Assembly: GCA_012970285.1 (NCBI GenBank)
Contig: JIBW01000002.1
Span: 434,001 to 498,000 of the forward strand
Source: Bacillaceae bacterium JMAK1
GTDB taxonomy: Bacteria > Bacillota > Bacilli > Bacillales > Marinococcaceae
Direction: 5' to 3'
Length of the DNA stretch: 64,000 bases
Part shown: piece after piece, positions 26,191 to 36,820 of the stretch
Layout of the letters: each line of letters starts with the position of its first letter
How positions within the stretch are numbered: position 1 is the first letter of the stretch
Notes under the pieces: generated by a model
Database searches by the model: none
What the model was told of the DNA's origin: nothing
What the model saw: only the letters and a program-made list of their open reading frames with translations
Translations under genes and position numbers: made by a program

Positions 26191-28434
26191 GTGAAACGTA
26201 CAACGATCGTATACCGAGCGTTAACCGTGTTCGCCGTTGCTGCGCTTTTTTTGGCAGTGATTGGCGGACGTTTTTTATATGTCCAAGTAGCTAAAGGGAC
26301 AAGCGAACATGATTATATGGCATATGCAGAAAGCCAGTGGACGAGTGAGCAACCGTTGCATGGTGAGCGAGGAACGATATACACGAGCAACGGAAGTGCC
26401 ATTGCAGAGGAAGTGTCTTCCTATTCGATCCAAGCCATTCTTAAAGATGATTATGGCTATGAAGCTGTTGAAGACATTGATCACACCGCTGAGCAGTTAG
26501 CGCCTTATATTGGTCTTGAAACAACGGAATTAAGAAGCATGCTACAAAGGGGCGTTGATGCGGATCGATTCCAAGTGGAACTCGGGAGTGGATCTCGTCA
26601 ATTAACGTATGAAGAAAAAGAGAACATTGAAGATTTAGAGCTTCCGGGCATTGAATTTAAAACGGAACCAAGACGGTACTATCCGAATCAAGATTTTGCT
26701 TCACATGTTGTTGGCTATTATGATCGAAGCGAAGATGAGCCGGCAATGGGGCTCGAATCGTCACTAGATGAGTATTTACTTGGAAGTGGGGGGTCGTACA
26801 GTTATTTACGTGCCCGAAACGGTGTGCCATTACCAGGTGAGGCCCGCGAAATGGAAGAAGCGTATCACGGACAAGACGTCTATTTGACGTTACATTCTCA
26901 CATTCAACTTGCCGTTGAACAGGCACTTACTGTTGCTGAGACGTTATACGATCCTGAACGAATGATGGCAATCGTTGCAGATCCGAAAACGGGTGAAGTG
27001 CTAGCGATGAGTAACCGTCCATCGTTTAATCCGAATTATTATCAATCGATCTCGAACCATATGAACTTTACCGTGTCTGATCATTTCGAACCAGGCTCGA
27101 CGATGAAAATGTTTACGATGGCTGCAGCGATTGAAGAAGGTGTATACGATGACGAAGAGTATTTCCAATCGGGAACGTATAGTACTGGCTACAGTGACAC
27201 CCCGCTGATTCGTGACCACAATCAAGGACGTGGTTGGGGAGACATTCCATATAAAGAAGCGATGCCAAGATCTGCAAACACAGCCTTTGCAAGCATCGTA
27301 AATGATAAGCTCGGTGCAGACCGATTCTATGAATATATGGAACGGTTCGGGTTTGGAAGACCAACGGGGATTGGCTTACCGATGGAAGCTTCAGGCTTAA
27401 TGTCTGAAAATGATTTAGGAGCGATCTATTCAGGGTTCGGGCAAGCATCTGCTGTAACGCCGATTCAACAAGTTCAAGCGGCAACTGCCATTGCTAACGG
27501 TGGTGATATGGTGCAGCCGTATTTAATCGACAAAATCATTAATCCGAATACTGGAGATGTCACGTACGAACATGAGCCTGAACTTTCAGGGCAACCGATC
27601 TCTGAAGAAACGGCAAATCAAGTGAAAAGTCAACTGCGAGATGTTGTGTACAGTGATATTGGAACCGGTCAGCCCTATCAAGTTGAAGGAATAGAAGTGG
27701 CAGGAAAGACTGGAACGGCACAAATTCCGAGTGAAGGTGGCTATTTGAACGGCCATAACCAGAACATCTTTTCCTTCTTAGGGATGGCCCCGTATGACGA
27801 TCCTGAGCTCATCGTTTACGTCGCTGTTGATCGACCGAATATGCCTGATGGTCGAAGTGGAAATGGAGCTGTCGCAGAGATTTTTAATACGGTGTTAAAG
27901 CAGAGTATCCAATATTTGAATTTGACGTCATATGATCTTGATGCTGATGAGTATCAACCAGAAGGTACTCAAGTGACCGATGTGACTGGCTCTAGGGTTA
28001 ATCGTGCCGTTGAAGAGTTGGAAGAGCAGAATCTTGAAGTGGTCGTGATTGGTGATGGCAACCGGGTTGAAAAACAATACCCTGACGCTCATGAGAAAGT
28101 TTTGGCAGGAGAGAAAATCTTCCTTCATACAGGTGGGGAGAGTGTCATGCCTGACTTTACAGGGTGGTCGCAACGAGACGTGATGAAGTTTGGTGTGGTT
28201 GCAGACCTTGACATTAACGTAGAAGGCAACGGGTTTGTAGTTAACCAATCATTAGAACCAGGTGCCTCGCTATCTGGAGTCGAAATAATTGACGTTTCAT
28301 TTTCAACAGATCGAAGTGTTCTAGATGATCAAGAAGAAGAATCACCACCAGAGGAAGAGGAAGAATCATCTGAAGAAGAGTCACCGCCAGAAGAAGTAGA
28401 AGAGTCACCAGAAGAAGAGGAACCAGTAGAATAA
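26191..28434 (+). CDS. pbpB: Penicillin-binding protein 2B (septal transpeptidase)
   Basis: 747-residue class B PBP that crosslinks septal peptidoglycan. Membrane anchor at about 9-31, dimerisation domain, then transpeptidase domain with S303-TMK, SAN (about 361) and K506-TG. Two PASTA-like regions follow (about 595-710). The last ~35 residues are almost all Glu, Ser and Pro, an acidic extracellular tail I take as alkaliphile adaptation. GTG start after GGTGGTG. Confidence 0.95.
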   Translation: MKRTTIVYRALTVFAVAALFLAVIGGRFLYVQVAKGTSEHDYMAYAESQWTSEQPLHGERGTIYTSNGSAIAEEVSSYSIQAILKDDYGYEAVEDIDHTAEQLAPYIGLETTELRSMLQRGVDADRFQVELGSGSRQLTYEEKENIEDLELPGIEFKTEPRRYYPNQDFASHVVGYYDRSEDEPAMGLESSLDEYLLGSGGSYSYLRARNGVPLPGEAREMEEAYHGQDVYLTLHSHIQLAVEQALTVAETLYDPERMMAIVADPKTGEVLAMSNRPSFNPNYYQSISNHMNFTVSDHFEPGSTMKMFTMAAAIEEGVYDDEEYFQSGTYSTGYSDTPLIRDHNQGRGWGDIPYKEAMPRSANTAFASIVNDKLGADRFYEYMERFGFGRPTGIGLPMEASGLMSENDLGAIYSGFGQASAVTPIQQVQAATAIANGGDMVQPYLIDKIINPNTGDVTYEHEPELSGQPISEETANQVKSQLRDVVYSDIGTGQPYQVEGIEVAGKTGTAQIPSEGGYLNGHNQNIFSFLGMAPYDDPELIVYVAVDRPNMPDGRSGNGAVAEIFNTVLKQSIQYLNLTSYDLDADEYQPEGTQVTDVTGSRVNRAVEELEEQNLEVVVIGDGNRVEKQYPDAHEKVLAGEKIFLHTGGESVMPDFTGWSQRDVMKFGVVADLDINVEGNGFVVNQSLEPGASLSGVEIIDVSFSTDRSVLDDQEEESPPEEEEESSEEESPPEEVEESPEEEEPVE

Positions 28435-28576
28435 TCGTTTACAGTTCTGATTAGAACCGTACAAGCATATCGTAAAAGGGACAGACCGTAATCGGAGGAC
28501 TTTTGAAAAGCGTCGAACGTATACGCTACACATTAGCCCTCCTTTTTTTGAACCTCTCGTTAAAGGTGGCCCTTTT

Positions 28577-30514
28577 ATGTCAAAAATAACAAAAACGCTC
28601 GTACGTAAACGCCTCTTTTTCTTTTTGATCATCGGCCTCGTTTTGGCAATTGTATTAATGGCAAGACTAGGTTATGTACAGTTTGGACTTGGTGGCTGGC
28701 TAACAGGAGCCGCTGAAGATTCATGGAGTCGTGATTTGCCTTTTGAAGCGGAACGAGGAGAAATTCTTGACCGAAACGGAGAAGTGCTGGCAACGAATGT
28801 TAGTGCACCGTCCGTGCTTGTCGTTCCAAGGCAAATTGACCATCCTGAAGAAACTGCGGCGATGCTCGCGGATTTACTAGACGGAGACCAAGAGCGAATC
28901 TACCGTCAAGTTACTGAGAACAGCTCAATAGTAAGAATTAATCCAGATGGTCGAAAAATTGACCAAGAGGTAGCTGGTGATATTCGTAAAATGCGTCATT
29001 CAGGCGTGTATATTGTTGAAGACAATAAACGCCATTATCCTCAAGGCGAACACCTTGCACATGTTCTAGGTTTCGCTGGGATTGATAATCAAGGCTTAGT
29101 TGGCTTGGAAAGCTTTTACGATGAGAAATTAGCAGGGCAAAGTGGTCACGTATCGTTCTTCTCTGATGCACAAGGCCGTCGTCTTCCAGATATGGCTGAT
29201 CAATACCAACCACCACAAAACGGAATGGACGTAAAGTTAACAATTGACGACCGAGTGCAAACGATTATTGAACGAGAGCTTGATAATGCAGAAGCAACGT
29301 ACAACCCAGACGGTGCACTGGCGATTGCCATGGACCCACAATCGGGAGAGGTTCTCGGAATGTCTAGTCGTCCTCACTTCAATCCAGACGACTACCAAGC
29401 CGTCTCACCGGAGATTTACAATCAGAATCGTCCGATTTGGGCGCAGTATGAACCAGGGTCAACGTTTAAAATCATAACGCTTGCTGCTGCATTAGAAGAG
29501 AACAAAGTGGATCTAGAAAACGACCACTATTACGACAGTGGTTCAATTGAAGTGGCAGGCCATCGCCTGCGCTGTTGGAAAAAAGGTGGTCACGGTAGTC
29601 AAACGTTTTTAGAAGTTGTACAAAACTCATGTAACCCAGGCTTTGTTGTTCTTGGTGAACGTTTAGGTACAGAAAAGTTATTTGATTACATTCGCGCATT
29701 TGGCTTCGGTCAAGAAACAGGCATTGATATGGACGGCGAAGGATCTGGCATTCTATTTAAAGAAGAAAACGTCGGACCACTCGAGCGTGCAACGACCGCA
29801 TTCGGGCAAGGGGTTGCTGTTACGCCGATCCAACAAGTTGCCGCAGTTGCTGCAGCGGTGAACGGAGGAACACTGTACCAACCGTTTATCGCAAAAGATT
29901 GGATTGATCCTGATACAGATATGGTTATTGATAGTCAACTGCCAATTGCAAAACGTAACGTCATCTCAGAGGAGACGTCTAAAGAAGTGCGTCGTGCCCT
30001 TGAGAACGTTGTAGCGCAAGGTACAGGGGGGAAAGCATTTGTTGATGGGTACCGAGTTGGTGGGAAAACAGGTACCGCACAAAAGGCTTCTGGCGGTCGA
30101 TACTTGGAAAACAATCATATCGTTTCTTTTATAGGGTTCGCACCAGCTGATGATCCACAAATTGTCGTTTATGTAGCCGTTGACAACCCGAAGAACACGG
30201 TTCAGTTTGGTGGTGTTGTCTCCGCACCGATCGCAGGTAAGATTATTGGCGATAGTTTAGAAGCGCTCGGTGTTCCAAAACGAGAGGATCAAATTGAGAA
30301 GAAATTAACGTGGACGGACGTACCGGTTCTAGAAGTTCCTGATCTCACTGGATTGACACTTCGGGATATTCATGATGCGAGTTATCCGTTAGAACTTGAT
30401 ATTCAAGGGAGTGGCGAATTTATTCAACATCAATCGCCAGCGGCTGGCGAGCGAGTGGAAGAAGGATCTACAGTCCGGATCTTTATGGGAGACGAAGAAC
30501 AGCCAAGGGACTAA
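28577..30514 (+). CDS. spoVD: Stage V sporulation protein D (class B PBP)
   Basis: 645-residue sporulation PBP needed for spore cortex synthesis, working with SpoVE. N-terminal helix (FFFLIIGLVLAIVLM), dimerisation domain, transpeptidase domain with S295-TFK, S351-CN and K497-TG, and one C-terminal PASTA domain (about 580-640). AAAGGTGG precedes the ATG. The 142-bp gap after pbpB has room for its own sporulation promoter, though I cannot assign one with confidence. Confidence 0.95.
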   Translation: MSKITKTLVRKRLFFFLIIGLVLAIVLMARLGYVQFGLGGWLTGAAEDSWSRDLPFEAERGEILDRNGEVLATNVSAPSVLVVPRQIDHPEETAAMLADLLDGDQERIYRQVTENSSIVRINPDGRKIDQEVAGDIRKMRHSGVYIVEDNKRHYPQGEHLAHVLGFAGIDNQGLVGLESFYDEKLAGQSGHVSFFSDAQGRRLPDMADQYQPPQNGMDVKLTIDDRVQTIIERELDNAEATYNPDGALAIAMDPQSGEVLGMSSRPHFNPDDYQAVSPEIYNQNRPIWAQYEPGSTFKIITLAAALEENKVDLENDHYYDSGSIEVAGHRLRCWKKGGHGSQTFLEVVQNSCNPGFVVLGERLGTEKLFDYIRAFGFGQETGIDMDGEGSGILFKEENVGPLERATTAFGQGVAVTPIQQVAAVAAAVNGGTLYQPFIAKDWIDPDTDMVIDSQLPIAKRNVISEETSKEVRRALENVVAQGTGGKAFVDGYRVGGKTGTAQKASGGRYLENNHIVSFIGFAPADDPQIVVYVAVDNPKNTVQFGGVVSAPIAGKIIGDSLEALGVPKREDQIEKKLTWTDVPVLEVPDLTGLTLRDIHDASYPLELDIQGSGEFIQHQSPAAGERVEEGSTVRIFMGDEEQPRD

Positions 30515-30527
30515 TTTCCTTGGCTGA
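30500..30527 (+). terminator. Hairpin at the spoVD stop codon
   Basis: 10-bp stem (AGCCAAGGGA with TTCCTTGGCT) around the stop; no T-run follows, so termination would be weak. Confidence 0.45.
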
Positions 30528-30601
30528 TTGCTTATACATAAGAGTCTTTTGTAAGTTTTTTACGTGTACTTAGAAATTGTAACCATATAAGAAGCTATTA
30601 A

Positions 30602-30610
30602 TGATATAAT
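30602..30610 (+). promoter_or_regulatory. Extended -10 promoter upstream of murE
   Basis: TGATATAAT: a perfect TATAAT (30605-30610) with TG one base upstream. No good -35 at the normal distance. It would give murE and the genes after it a vegetative promoter independent of spoVD. Confidence 0.55.
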
Positions 30611-30643
30611 AATTGCTTGTGAGAATGAAAGTGAGTGGTAAAA

Positions 30644-32113
30644 ATGAAATTACATGATCTAACAGAAGACCTACTCGTCTTCCAAAAATCAACTTCACAT
30701 AACCCTACAATTACATCAGTAGAAATGGACTCTAGAAAAATTCAATCTGGGTCACTTTTCGTTGCGCTTCGCGGGTTTACAGTGGACGGTCATCAGTTCG
30801 CTGAACAAGCCGAACAAAAAGGCGCAAGCGCGATTATCGCTGAAGAGGTACTTAACGTTTCAATTCCCGTTATTGTCGTAAAAGACTCGTATCGTGCAAT
30901 GGCACAAATTGCATCGAAGTTTTACGACGATCCGACGAAGCATCTAAATATCATCGGCGTGACAGGCACGAACGGAAAAACAACAACAACACACCTTATT
31001 GAAAACATCTTTAACGAAGCTAAACGTTCCTTAGGTTTAATTGGGACATTGTATACAAAGTATGCGAACGAAACGATTGAATCAAAGAACACAACGCCAG
31101 AGTCATTGCTATTACAAAAAACCTTCCGCGACATGGCTGACGCCGGCGTCACAGATGTGGCGATGGAAGTGAGTTCTCAAGCACTCGCACTCGGTCGCGT
31201 GCGTGGGACGGACTTTAACGTAGCAGTGTTCACGAACCTAACTGCAGACCACTTAGATTATCATGAAACGATAGATAATTATAAGCATGCGAAGAGTTTA
31301 TTATTCTCTCAACTCGGGAACCGTTACGCTGATGAGCTAAAAGCAGCGGTTTTAAACATTGATGACCCAGTGAGTGCAGAACTCATGCAATCAACAGCAG
31401 CTCCCGTCATTACGTATGGACTGAATGAGAAAGCAGATGTTCGTGGGAAGAACTTGCGTCAAACACCTTCAGGGACATTTTTTACGTTGGAAATTGGGGA
31501 TCAATCAATCGACCTTGATCTGAAGATGGTTGGAAGATTTAACGTCTACAATGCGTTAGCGGCAGCAAGTGCAGCTTACGTATCAGGGATTTCCCTAGAG
31601 ACGATTAAATCAAGCTTAGAAGCAAGTAAGCCAATCCCAGGACGATTTGAAACGGTAAACGTTGGGCAGGATTATGCAGTCATTGTCGACTACGCCCATA
31701 CTTCAGATAGTCTTGATAACATTATGCAAACCGTAAAAGATCTTGCAACGAAACACGTTTACGTTGTCGTTGGTTGTGGTGGCGATCGTGATCGTACGAA
31801 ACGTCCGGAAATGGCTAGAATTGCTGAGAGCTTTGCAGACCTTGCTATTTTCACGAGTGACAATCCAAGATCAGAAGATCCGGAGCATATCTTGCGTGAC
31901 ATGGTTGCAGGTGTGCAAAGTAGCCGTTATGAAGTGATCGTGAACCGTAAAGACGCGATTGATTATGCAATTTCAAAAGCAACGAAAGATGATGTTATTG
32001 TGATTGCTGGTAAAGGACACGAAACCTATCAAGAAGTAAATGGCGTATTTCATGATTTTGACGATCGTGAAGTCGCAAAAGAATCGATTACAAAACGGTT
32101 AAGCCAAGCGTAA
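30644..32113 (+). CDS. murE: UDP-N-acetylmuramoyl-tripeptide synthetase MurE
   Basis: 489-residue Mur ligase adding the third stem residue. ATP loop GVTGTNGKTTTTHL (about 108-121), central NLTADHLDYHETIDNY, and the C-terminal DNPRSEDP motif (about 408-415), which in this family marks meso-diaminopimelate specificity, so the wall is likely m-DAP type. ATG 30644 preferred to GTG 30635 by spacing from GAAAGTGAG. Confidence 0.95.
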   Translation: MKLHDLTEDLLVFQKSTSHNPTITSVEMDSRKIQSGSLFVALRGFTVDGHQFAEQAEQKGASAIIAEEVLNVSIPVIVVKDSYRAMAQIASKFYDDPTKHLNIIGVTGTNGKTTTTHLIENIFNEAKRSLGLIGTLYTKYANETIESKNTTPESLLLQKTFRDMADAGVTDVAMEVSSQALALGRVRGTDFNVAVFTNLTADHLDYHETIDNYKHAKSLLFSQLGNRYADELKAAVLNIDDPVSAELMQSTAAPVITYGLNEKADVRGKNLRQTPSGTFFTLEIGDQSIDLDLKMVGRFNVYNALAAASAAYVSGISLETIKSSLEASKPIPGRFETVNVGQDYAVIVDYAHTSDSLDNIMQTVKDLATKHVYVVVGCGGDRDRTKRPEMARIAESFADLAIFTSDNPRSEDPEHILRDMVAGVQSSRYEVIVNRKDAIDYAISKATKDDVIVIAGKGHETYQEVNGVFHDFDDREVAKESITKRLSQA

Positions 32114-32138
32114 ACAATGGTGAAAGGAGAGAGCTTAC

Positions 32139-33122
32139 ATGTTTGAACCCGTTATACTCATCGCGATTGCAACTGCATTTGTTTTATGCGTTGCTCTTTC
32201 CCCATTGTTTATTCCAATGCTTCACCGTATGAAGTTTGGGCAAAGTATTCGCGACGAAGGACCAAAAAGTCATCAAAAGAAAAGTGGTACGCCAACGATG
32301 GGAGGCATCGTTGTTCTCATTAGTATCGTTTTGACGGTGTTTATCGTCATCGCGTTTGTACCTCAATTAGAGCTCGATTATCGCGTGTGGTTATTGTTAC
32401 TCGTAACCGTAGCTTTTGGTATCGTCGGATTTCTAGATGATTTTATTAAAGTCGTAATGAAACGAAACCTCGGTTTAAATTCAAAACAAAAACTTCTAGC
32501 ACAACTTGTCGTTGCTGCGATCTTCTATTTCGTATTGCGTCAATATGAATTTTCTACGAGTGTGCACATCCCAGCGACCTCACTATCGATTGATATCGGT
32601 TGGTTATACTTACTGCTCGTTGCAGTCATGCTCGTCGGTGCTTCCAATGCCGTAAACTTAACGGACGGTCTAGATGGACTGCTTGCAGGAACATCTGCGA
32701 TTGCATTCGGTGCTTTTACCGTGCTTGCATGGGCGGCAGGATTTACAGAAGTTGCGATTTTCTCAGCTGCAGTTGTTGGTGCAGTACTCGGGTTTCTCGT
32801 CTTTAATGCACACCCAGCAAAAGTATTTATGGGTGACACAGGTTCCCTTGCACTAGGTGGTGCTATTGCTGCCATTGCAATTTTAATTGAGATGGAAATT
32901 CTCCTCGTACTAATCGGAGCTGTGTTCGTGATTGAGACGCTTTCTGTTATCATTCAAGTCACGTCGTATAAGTTAACGAAAAAACGAGTATTTAAGATGA
33001 GTCCACTCCATCATCATTATGAGCTTGTCGGTTGGTCTGAATGGAAAGTGGTTATCGTCTTTTGGATCGCTGGATTAATCTTTGCGGTGCTTGGCGTATA
33101 TATTGGGGTGTTAGATTTATGA
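32139..33122 (+). CDS. mraY: Phospho-MurNAc-pentapeptide transferase MraY
   Basis: 327-residue integral membrane enzyme making lipid I. About ten helices. Conserved loops: [16 protein letters not shown] (about 41-56), LDDFIK (about 101), NLTDGLDGL (about 173) and the HHHYE motif ([13 protein letters not shown], about 289). GAAAGGAGAGAG before ATG. The stop overlaps the murD start. Confidence 0.97.
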   Translation: MFEPVILIAIATAFVLCVALSPLFIPMLHRMKFGQSIRDEGPKSHQKKSGTPTMGGIVVLISIVLTVFIVIAFVPQLELDYRVWLLLLVTVAFGIVGFLDDFIKVVMKRNLGLNSKQKLLAQLVVAAIFYFVLRQYEFSTSVHIPATSLSIDIGWLYLLLVAVMLVGASNAVNLTDGLDGLLAGTSAIAFGAFTVLAWAAGFTEVAIFSAAVVGAVLGFLVFNAHPAKVFMGDTGSLALGGAIAAIAILIEMEILLVLIGAVFVIETLSVIIQVTSYKLTKKRVFKMSPLHHHYELVGWSEWKVVIVFWIAGLIFAVLGVYIGVLDL

Positions 33123-34474
33123 TGATGGATCAATTGCAAGGTAAATACGTTTTGATTTTAGGGCTTGCACGAAGTGGGGAAGCGGCTGCACGCCTGCTTA
33201 TTAAACATGGCGCAAACGTTGTCGTCAATGAATACAAGCCAAAAGAAGAGCTAAATAACGTAGAAGCGTTAGAAGCCCTCGGGGTTACGTTCGTAACCGG
33301 AGGGCATCCACCCCATCTTCTTGAGCAAAATCCATCGTTTATCGTAAAAAATCCTGGCATTCGTTATGATAATCCAATCGTTTTAGGAGCAATTCATAAA
33401 AACATTCCAGTCGTGACTGAAGTTGAGCTTGCAGGTGAGATTCTCAAAGGGACACTCATCGCGATTACAGGTTCCAACGGCAAAACGACAACGACGAAAT
33501 TGATCGAGGAAATGATTGCCGCCGATCACAAAAACGCGTTTTTAGCAGGAAATATCGGTTTGCCTGCTTGTGAAGTGGCGGAGAAGGTCCATGAAGACGA
33601 TTATATGGTAACAGAAGTGTCTAGTTTCCAATTAAAAGGAACGGTCAACTTTAAGCCAGAGGTTGCTGTCTTGTTAAACATCTTTGATGCACATTTGGAT
33701 TATCACGGTACGAAAGACGATTACGTCGATTCAAAAGCGAACGTAACGGCTTTTCAAGATGCCACCGACGTGCTCGTCTACAATTTAGATGATCCAACAG
33801 TGAATGAAATTGCAAAACGCTCGAAAGCAAAAGCGTTACCGTTCTCACTCCAATATACGTTAGCAAACGGCGTAGGTTTAGATGAAGATAAGAAAGTTAT
33901 TCTAGTTGATGGTGAACCGATCATAGCCATAGACAAGATCGTGCTGCCAGGCATGCACAATTTAGAAAACATCCTCGCAGCAATTGCGGTCGCAACGACG
34001 TGCAACATTAGCAAAGAAGCAATTGCTCACGTGTTGATGTCATTTAGTGGTGTTGAACATCGATTGCAATTCGTCAAAGAGCTTAACGGACGAAGAGTAT
34101 ATAACGATAGTAAAGCAACGAACATATTAGCGACTGACAAAGCGCTCCGTGCCTTTAACGAGCCAATTGTACTCATTGCAGGCGGGCTTGATCGTGGCAA
34201 TGAATTTGATGAACTTGTTTCTAGCCTAACGAGTGTGAAAGCACTCATAACCTATGGTGAAACGAAAGAGAAGTTAAGGCGTGCTGGTCAAACGGCAGGT
34301 GTGAGTTCGATCGGTTTACATGAAACGATTGAAGAAGCGGTTGAAGAAGCGTATGAAGTGTCTGACGAAGGTGACGTGATCTTACTGTCTCCAGCTTGTG
34401 CGAGTTGGGATCAGTTTAAAACCTTTGAAGAGCGCGGAGAAGCGTTTTTGAAAGCTGTTGAAGCAATTCAGTAA
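33119..34474 (+). CDS. murD: UDP-N-acetylmuramoylalanine--D-glutamate ligase MurD
   Basis: 451 residues; adds D-Glu to UDP-MurNAc-Ala. [17 protein letters not shown] (N-terminal dinucleotide-like domain), [17 protein letters not shown] (ATP loop, about 117-133), and YNDSKATNI in the C-terminal domain are typical. Three ATG codons in a row (33119-33127) make the exact start uncertain by two residues; the first overlaps the mraY stop by 4 bp. Confidence 0.95.
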   Translation: MMMDQLQGKYVLILGLARSGEAAARLLIKHGANVVVNEYKPKEELNNVEALEALGVTFVTGGHPPHLLEQNPSFIVKNPGIRYDNPIVLGAIHKNIPVVTEVELAGEILKGTLIAITGSNGKTTTTKLIEEMIAADHKNAFLAGNIGLPACEVAEKVHEDDYMVTEVSSFQLKGTVNFKPEVAVLLNIFDAHLDYHGTKDDYVDSKANVTAFQDATDVLVYNLDDPTVNEIAKRSKAKALPFSLQYTLANGVGLDEDKKVILVDGEPIIAIDKIVLPGMHNLENILAAIAVATTCNISKEAIAHVLMSFSGVEHRLQFVKELNGRRVYNDSKATNILATDKALRAFNEPIVLIAGGLDRGNEFDELVSSLTSVKALITYGETKEKLRRAGQTAGVSSIGLHETIEEAVEEAYEVSDEGDVILLSPACASWDQFKTFEERGEAFLKAVEAIQ

Positions 34475-34566
34475 TGGGTGGACATGTTACGGCAACACAC
34501 GTCATAAGCTGTATTAGAACTGTTCAAATAAGAACAGCATAATCAGCGTTGTGACGGGGTGAAACT

Positions 34567-35670
34567 GTGAAGAATACAAAACAACCGGTCGATGGTTTAC
34601 TATTATTTGCCATTGGTGCTTTGCTAATTATCGGGGTCATTATGGTGTACAGTGCGAGTGCCGCTTGGGGAGAGTATCGTTTTAACGATCCGTTCTATTT
34701 CTCCAAGCGACAAGCGCTCTTTGCATTTGTCGGTGTTATTGGCCTCGTTATTATGATGCATTTCGACTATTGGAAGATGAGAAGGTATGTCGTACCGGCT
34801 CTTTTTGTCTGCTTTGGTTTACTCATTCTCGTGCTCATTCCAGGGGTCGGCTTAATTCGTGGAGGGGCGCAAAGTTGGATTGGTGTAGGGGCTTTCTCCA
34901 TTCAACCGTCGGAGTTTATGAAACTTGCGATGATTGGATTTTTGGCCCATTGGCTTTCAAACAACAATCAATTATTGGCGTCGTTTAGAAAAGGTCTATT
35001 GCCACTACTCGCAACGATTTTTGTAGCGTTTGGCATGATTATGCTTCAGCCTGATTTAGGTACTGGAGCGGTTATGGTAGCAACATCATTTATCATTTTA
35101 TTCGTTGCTGGAGCTAAGATTAAACACTTTGCTATCCTCGGTGGACTTGGTGTATTAGGTTTTGTAGGACTTATTGCTTCTGCGCCATACCGAATTGACC
35201 GAATTACGTCGTTTTTGGATCCGTGGAGTGATCCACTCGGAACAGGGTTTCAAATTATTCAATCACTTTATGCGATCGGACCGGGCGGATTGTTTGGTAT
35301 GGGCTTTGGTGAAAGTCGTCAAAAATACTTTTACTTACCAGAGCCACAAACGGACTTCATCTTTGCTGTCATTGCAGAAGAAGGTGGCTTTATTGCCGGA
35401 GCGATGGTGATCTTCTTGTTTACAGTAATCTTATGGAGAGGCATTCGAGCAGCGTTGCTTGCCCCTGATTCATTCGGCACATATCTTGCGGTTGGAATTG
35501 TTGGTATGCTTTTCGTACAAGTAGCGATTAACATCGGTGTAGTCATCGGCTTGATTCCAGTTACTGGGATTACGTTGCCACTCTTAAGTTATGGAGGCTC
35601 ATCGCTAACGCTCATGCTCGTTGCTTTAGGTATCTTATTAAACATTAGCGCTCATGCAAGAAGCGTTTAA
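34567..35670 (+). CDS. spoVE: Stage V sporulation protein E (SEDS glycosyltransferase)
   Basis: 367 residues, FtsW/RodA/SpoVE family, ten helices. Polymerises cortex glycan with SpoVD. Family features: MVYSASAAWG after helix 1, the catalytic-loop Asp in MLQPDLGTGAVM, PEPQTDFIFAVIAEEGG, and C-terminal LSYGGSS. GTG start after GGGGTG. Placed as spoVE rather than ftsW by position between murD and murG. Confidence 0.92.
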   Translation: MKNTKQPVDGLLLFAIGALLIIGVIMVYSASAAWGEYRFNDPFYFSKRQALFAFVGVIGLVIMMHFDYWKMRRYVVPALFVCFGLLILVLIPGVGLIRGGAQSWIGVGAFSIQPSEFMKLAMIGFLAHWLSNNNQLLASFRKGLLPLLATIFVAFGMIMLQPDLGTGAVMVATSFIILFVAGAKIKHFAILGGLGVLGFVGLIASAPYRIDRITSFLDPWSDPLGTGFQIIQSLYAIGPGGLFGMGFGESRQKYFYLPEPQTDFIFAVIAEEGGFIAGAMVIFLFTVILWRGIRAALLAPDSFGTYLAVGIVGMLFVQVAINIGVVIGLIPVTGITLPLLSYGGSSLTLMLVALGILLNISAHARSV

Positions 35671-35693
35671 TTATCTTGAAATTAGGTGGGAAA

Positions 35694-36785
35694 ATGAAAG
35701 TATTATTAACTGGTGGAGGTACAGGAGGTCATATTTATCCTGCACTCGCCCTTGCGAATGAAATCAAGCGTCAGTATCCTGATGCTCATTTCTTATATAT
35801 CGGTACGTCCAATGGTTTAGAAGCAAACATCGTTCCAAACCATCCATTGCCGTTTGAAACGATTGAGATTAGTGGATTTAAGCGTAAGCTTTCATTCGAA
35901 AATGTGAAAACGATCAAGCGCTTTTTGACTGGTACGAAACGAGCAAAATCACTGATTCGTTCTTTTCAGCCGGATGTTGCAATCGGGACAGGAGGCTACG
36001 TTGCAGGTCCTGTCATGTACGCGGCGGCGAAGTTAAACGTACCAACGATCATTCACGAACAAAACAGTGTTCCTGGGCTTACGAATAAATTTTTAAGTCG
36101 ATACGTTGATCGTGTTGCAACGTGTTTTGATGAGGCGACGAACTATTTTCCAAAAGAAAAGACGGTTTACACTGGAAATCCAAGAGCCCAAGAAGCGTTA
36201 CGTGCAGACAACGTCGACTTACAAAATGAATACGGACTTGATGCAAACATCCCTACCGTATTGATTGTCGGAGGTAGTCGAGGTGCAAGGCCTATCCATG
36301 AAGCCTTTTTGGAAGCACTTCCGAAGTTAAAAGACAAAATCTGTCAATTTCTCTATGTTACGGGTGACGTTCATTATGATAAAGTGAAAGAACAGCTAGA
36401 AACGATCGAGACGAATCAACATGTCGTCATTCGTCCGTTCATCTCGGATATGCCGAGCGTGTTAAAAAGTGTGGATGCGATTGTTAGTCGTGCAGGTGCA
36501 ACGACACTCTCAGAAATTACAGCAATTGGGATTCCATCCATTCTCATTCCAAGCCCGTATGTAACGAACAACCACCAAGAGCACAATGCACGGGCACTTG
36601 AAAAAGCAGGTGCGGCGATCGTCCGTAAAGAAAATGAATGGGGAGCAGAACAGTTTGCTTCTGATTTACGCAACATTTTTGATGGAGAGACGCAAAGCAA
36701 TATGAAGGTTGCTGCACAAAAAGCAGGAACACCTGATGCGAGCGATCGTTTAATCGAGGTAATCCAAACACTAATCAAAGAATAA
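35694..36785 (+). CDS. murG: MurG (UDP-GlcNAc transferase, lipid II synthesis)
   Basis: 363-residue peripheral membrane glycosyltransferase converting lipid I to lipid II. G-loops LTGGGTGGHIYPALALA (about 5-21), TGGYVAGPV (about 104) and VVGGSRGARP-type LIVGGSRGARPIHE (about 187) are visible, plus ISRAGATTLSE-type VSRAGATTLSE. ATG 35694 behind AGGTGGG. murB, which follows murG in B. subtilis, is absent. Confidence 0.96.
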   Translation: MKVLLTGGGTGGHIYPALALANEIKRQYPDAHFLYIGTSNGLEANIVPNHPLPFETIEISGFKRKLSFENVKTIKRFLTGTKRAKSLIRSFQPDVAIGTGGYVAGPVMYAAAKLNVPTIIHEQNSVPGLTNKFLSRYVDRVATCFDEATNYFPKEKTVYTGNPRAQEALRADNVDLQNEYGLDANIPTVLIVGGSRGARPIHEAFLEALPKLKDKICQFLYVTGDVHYDKVKEQLETIETNQHVVIRPFISDMPSVLKSVDAIVSRAGATTLSEITAIGIPSILIPSPYVTNNHQEHNARALEKAGAAIVRKENEWGAEQFASDLRNIFDGETQSNMKVAAQKAGTPDASDRLIEVIQTLIKE

Positions 36786-36820
36786 CAGCAGGGGCTGTAG
36801 GACGGTAGGAGGACATTTCT

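Noticed and set aside
28435-28576. Sigma-E promoter for spoVD
   Set aside because: Likely from biology, but I could not match both -35 and -10 with confidence.
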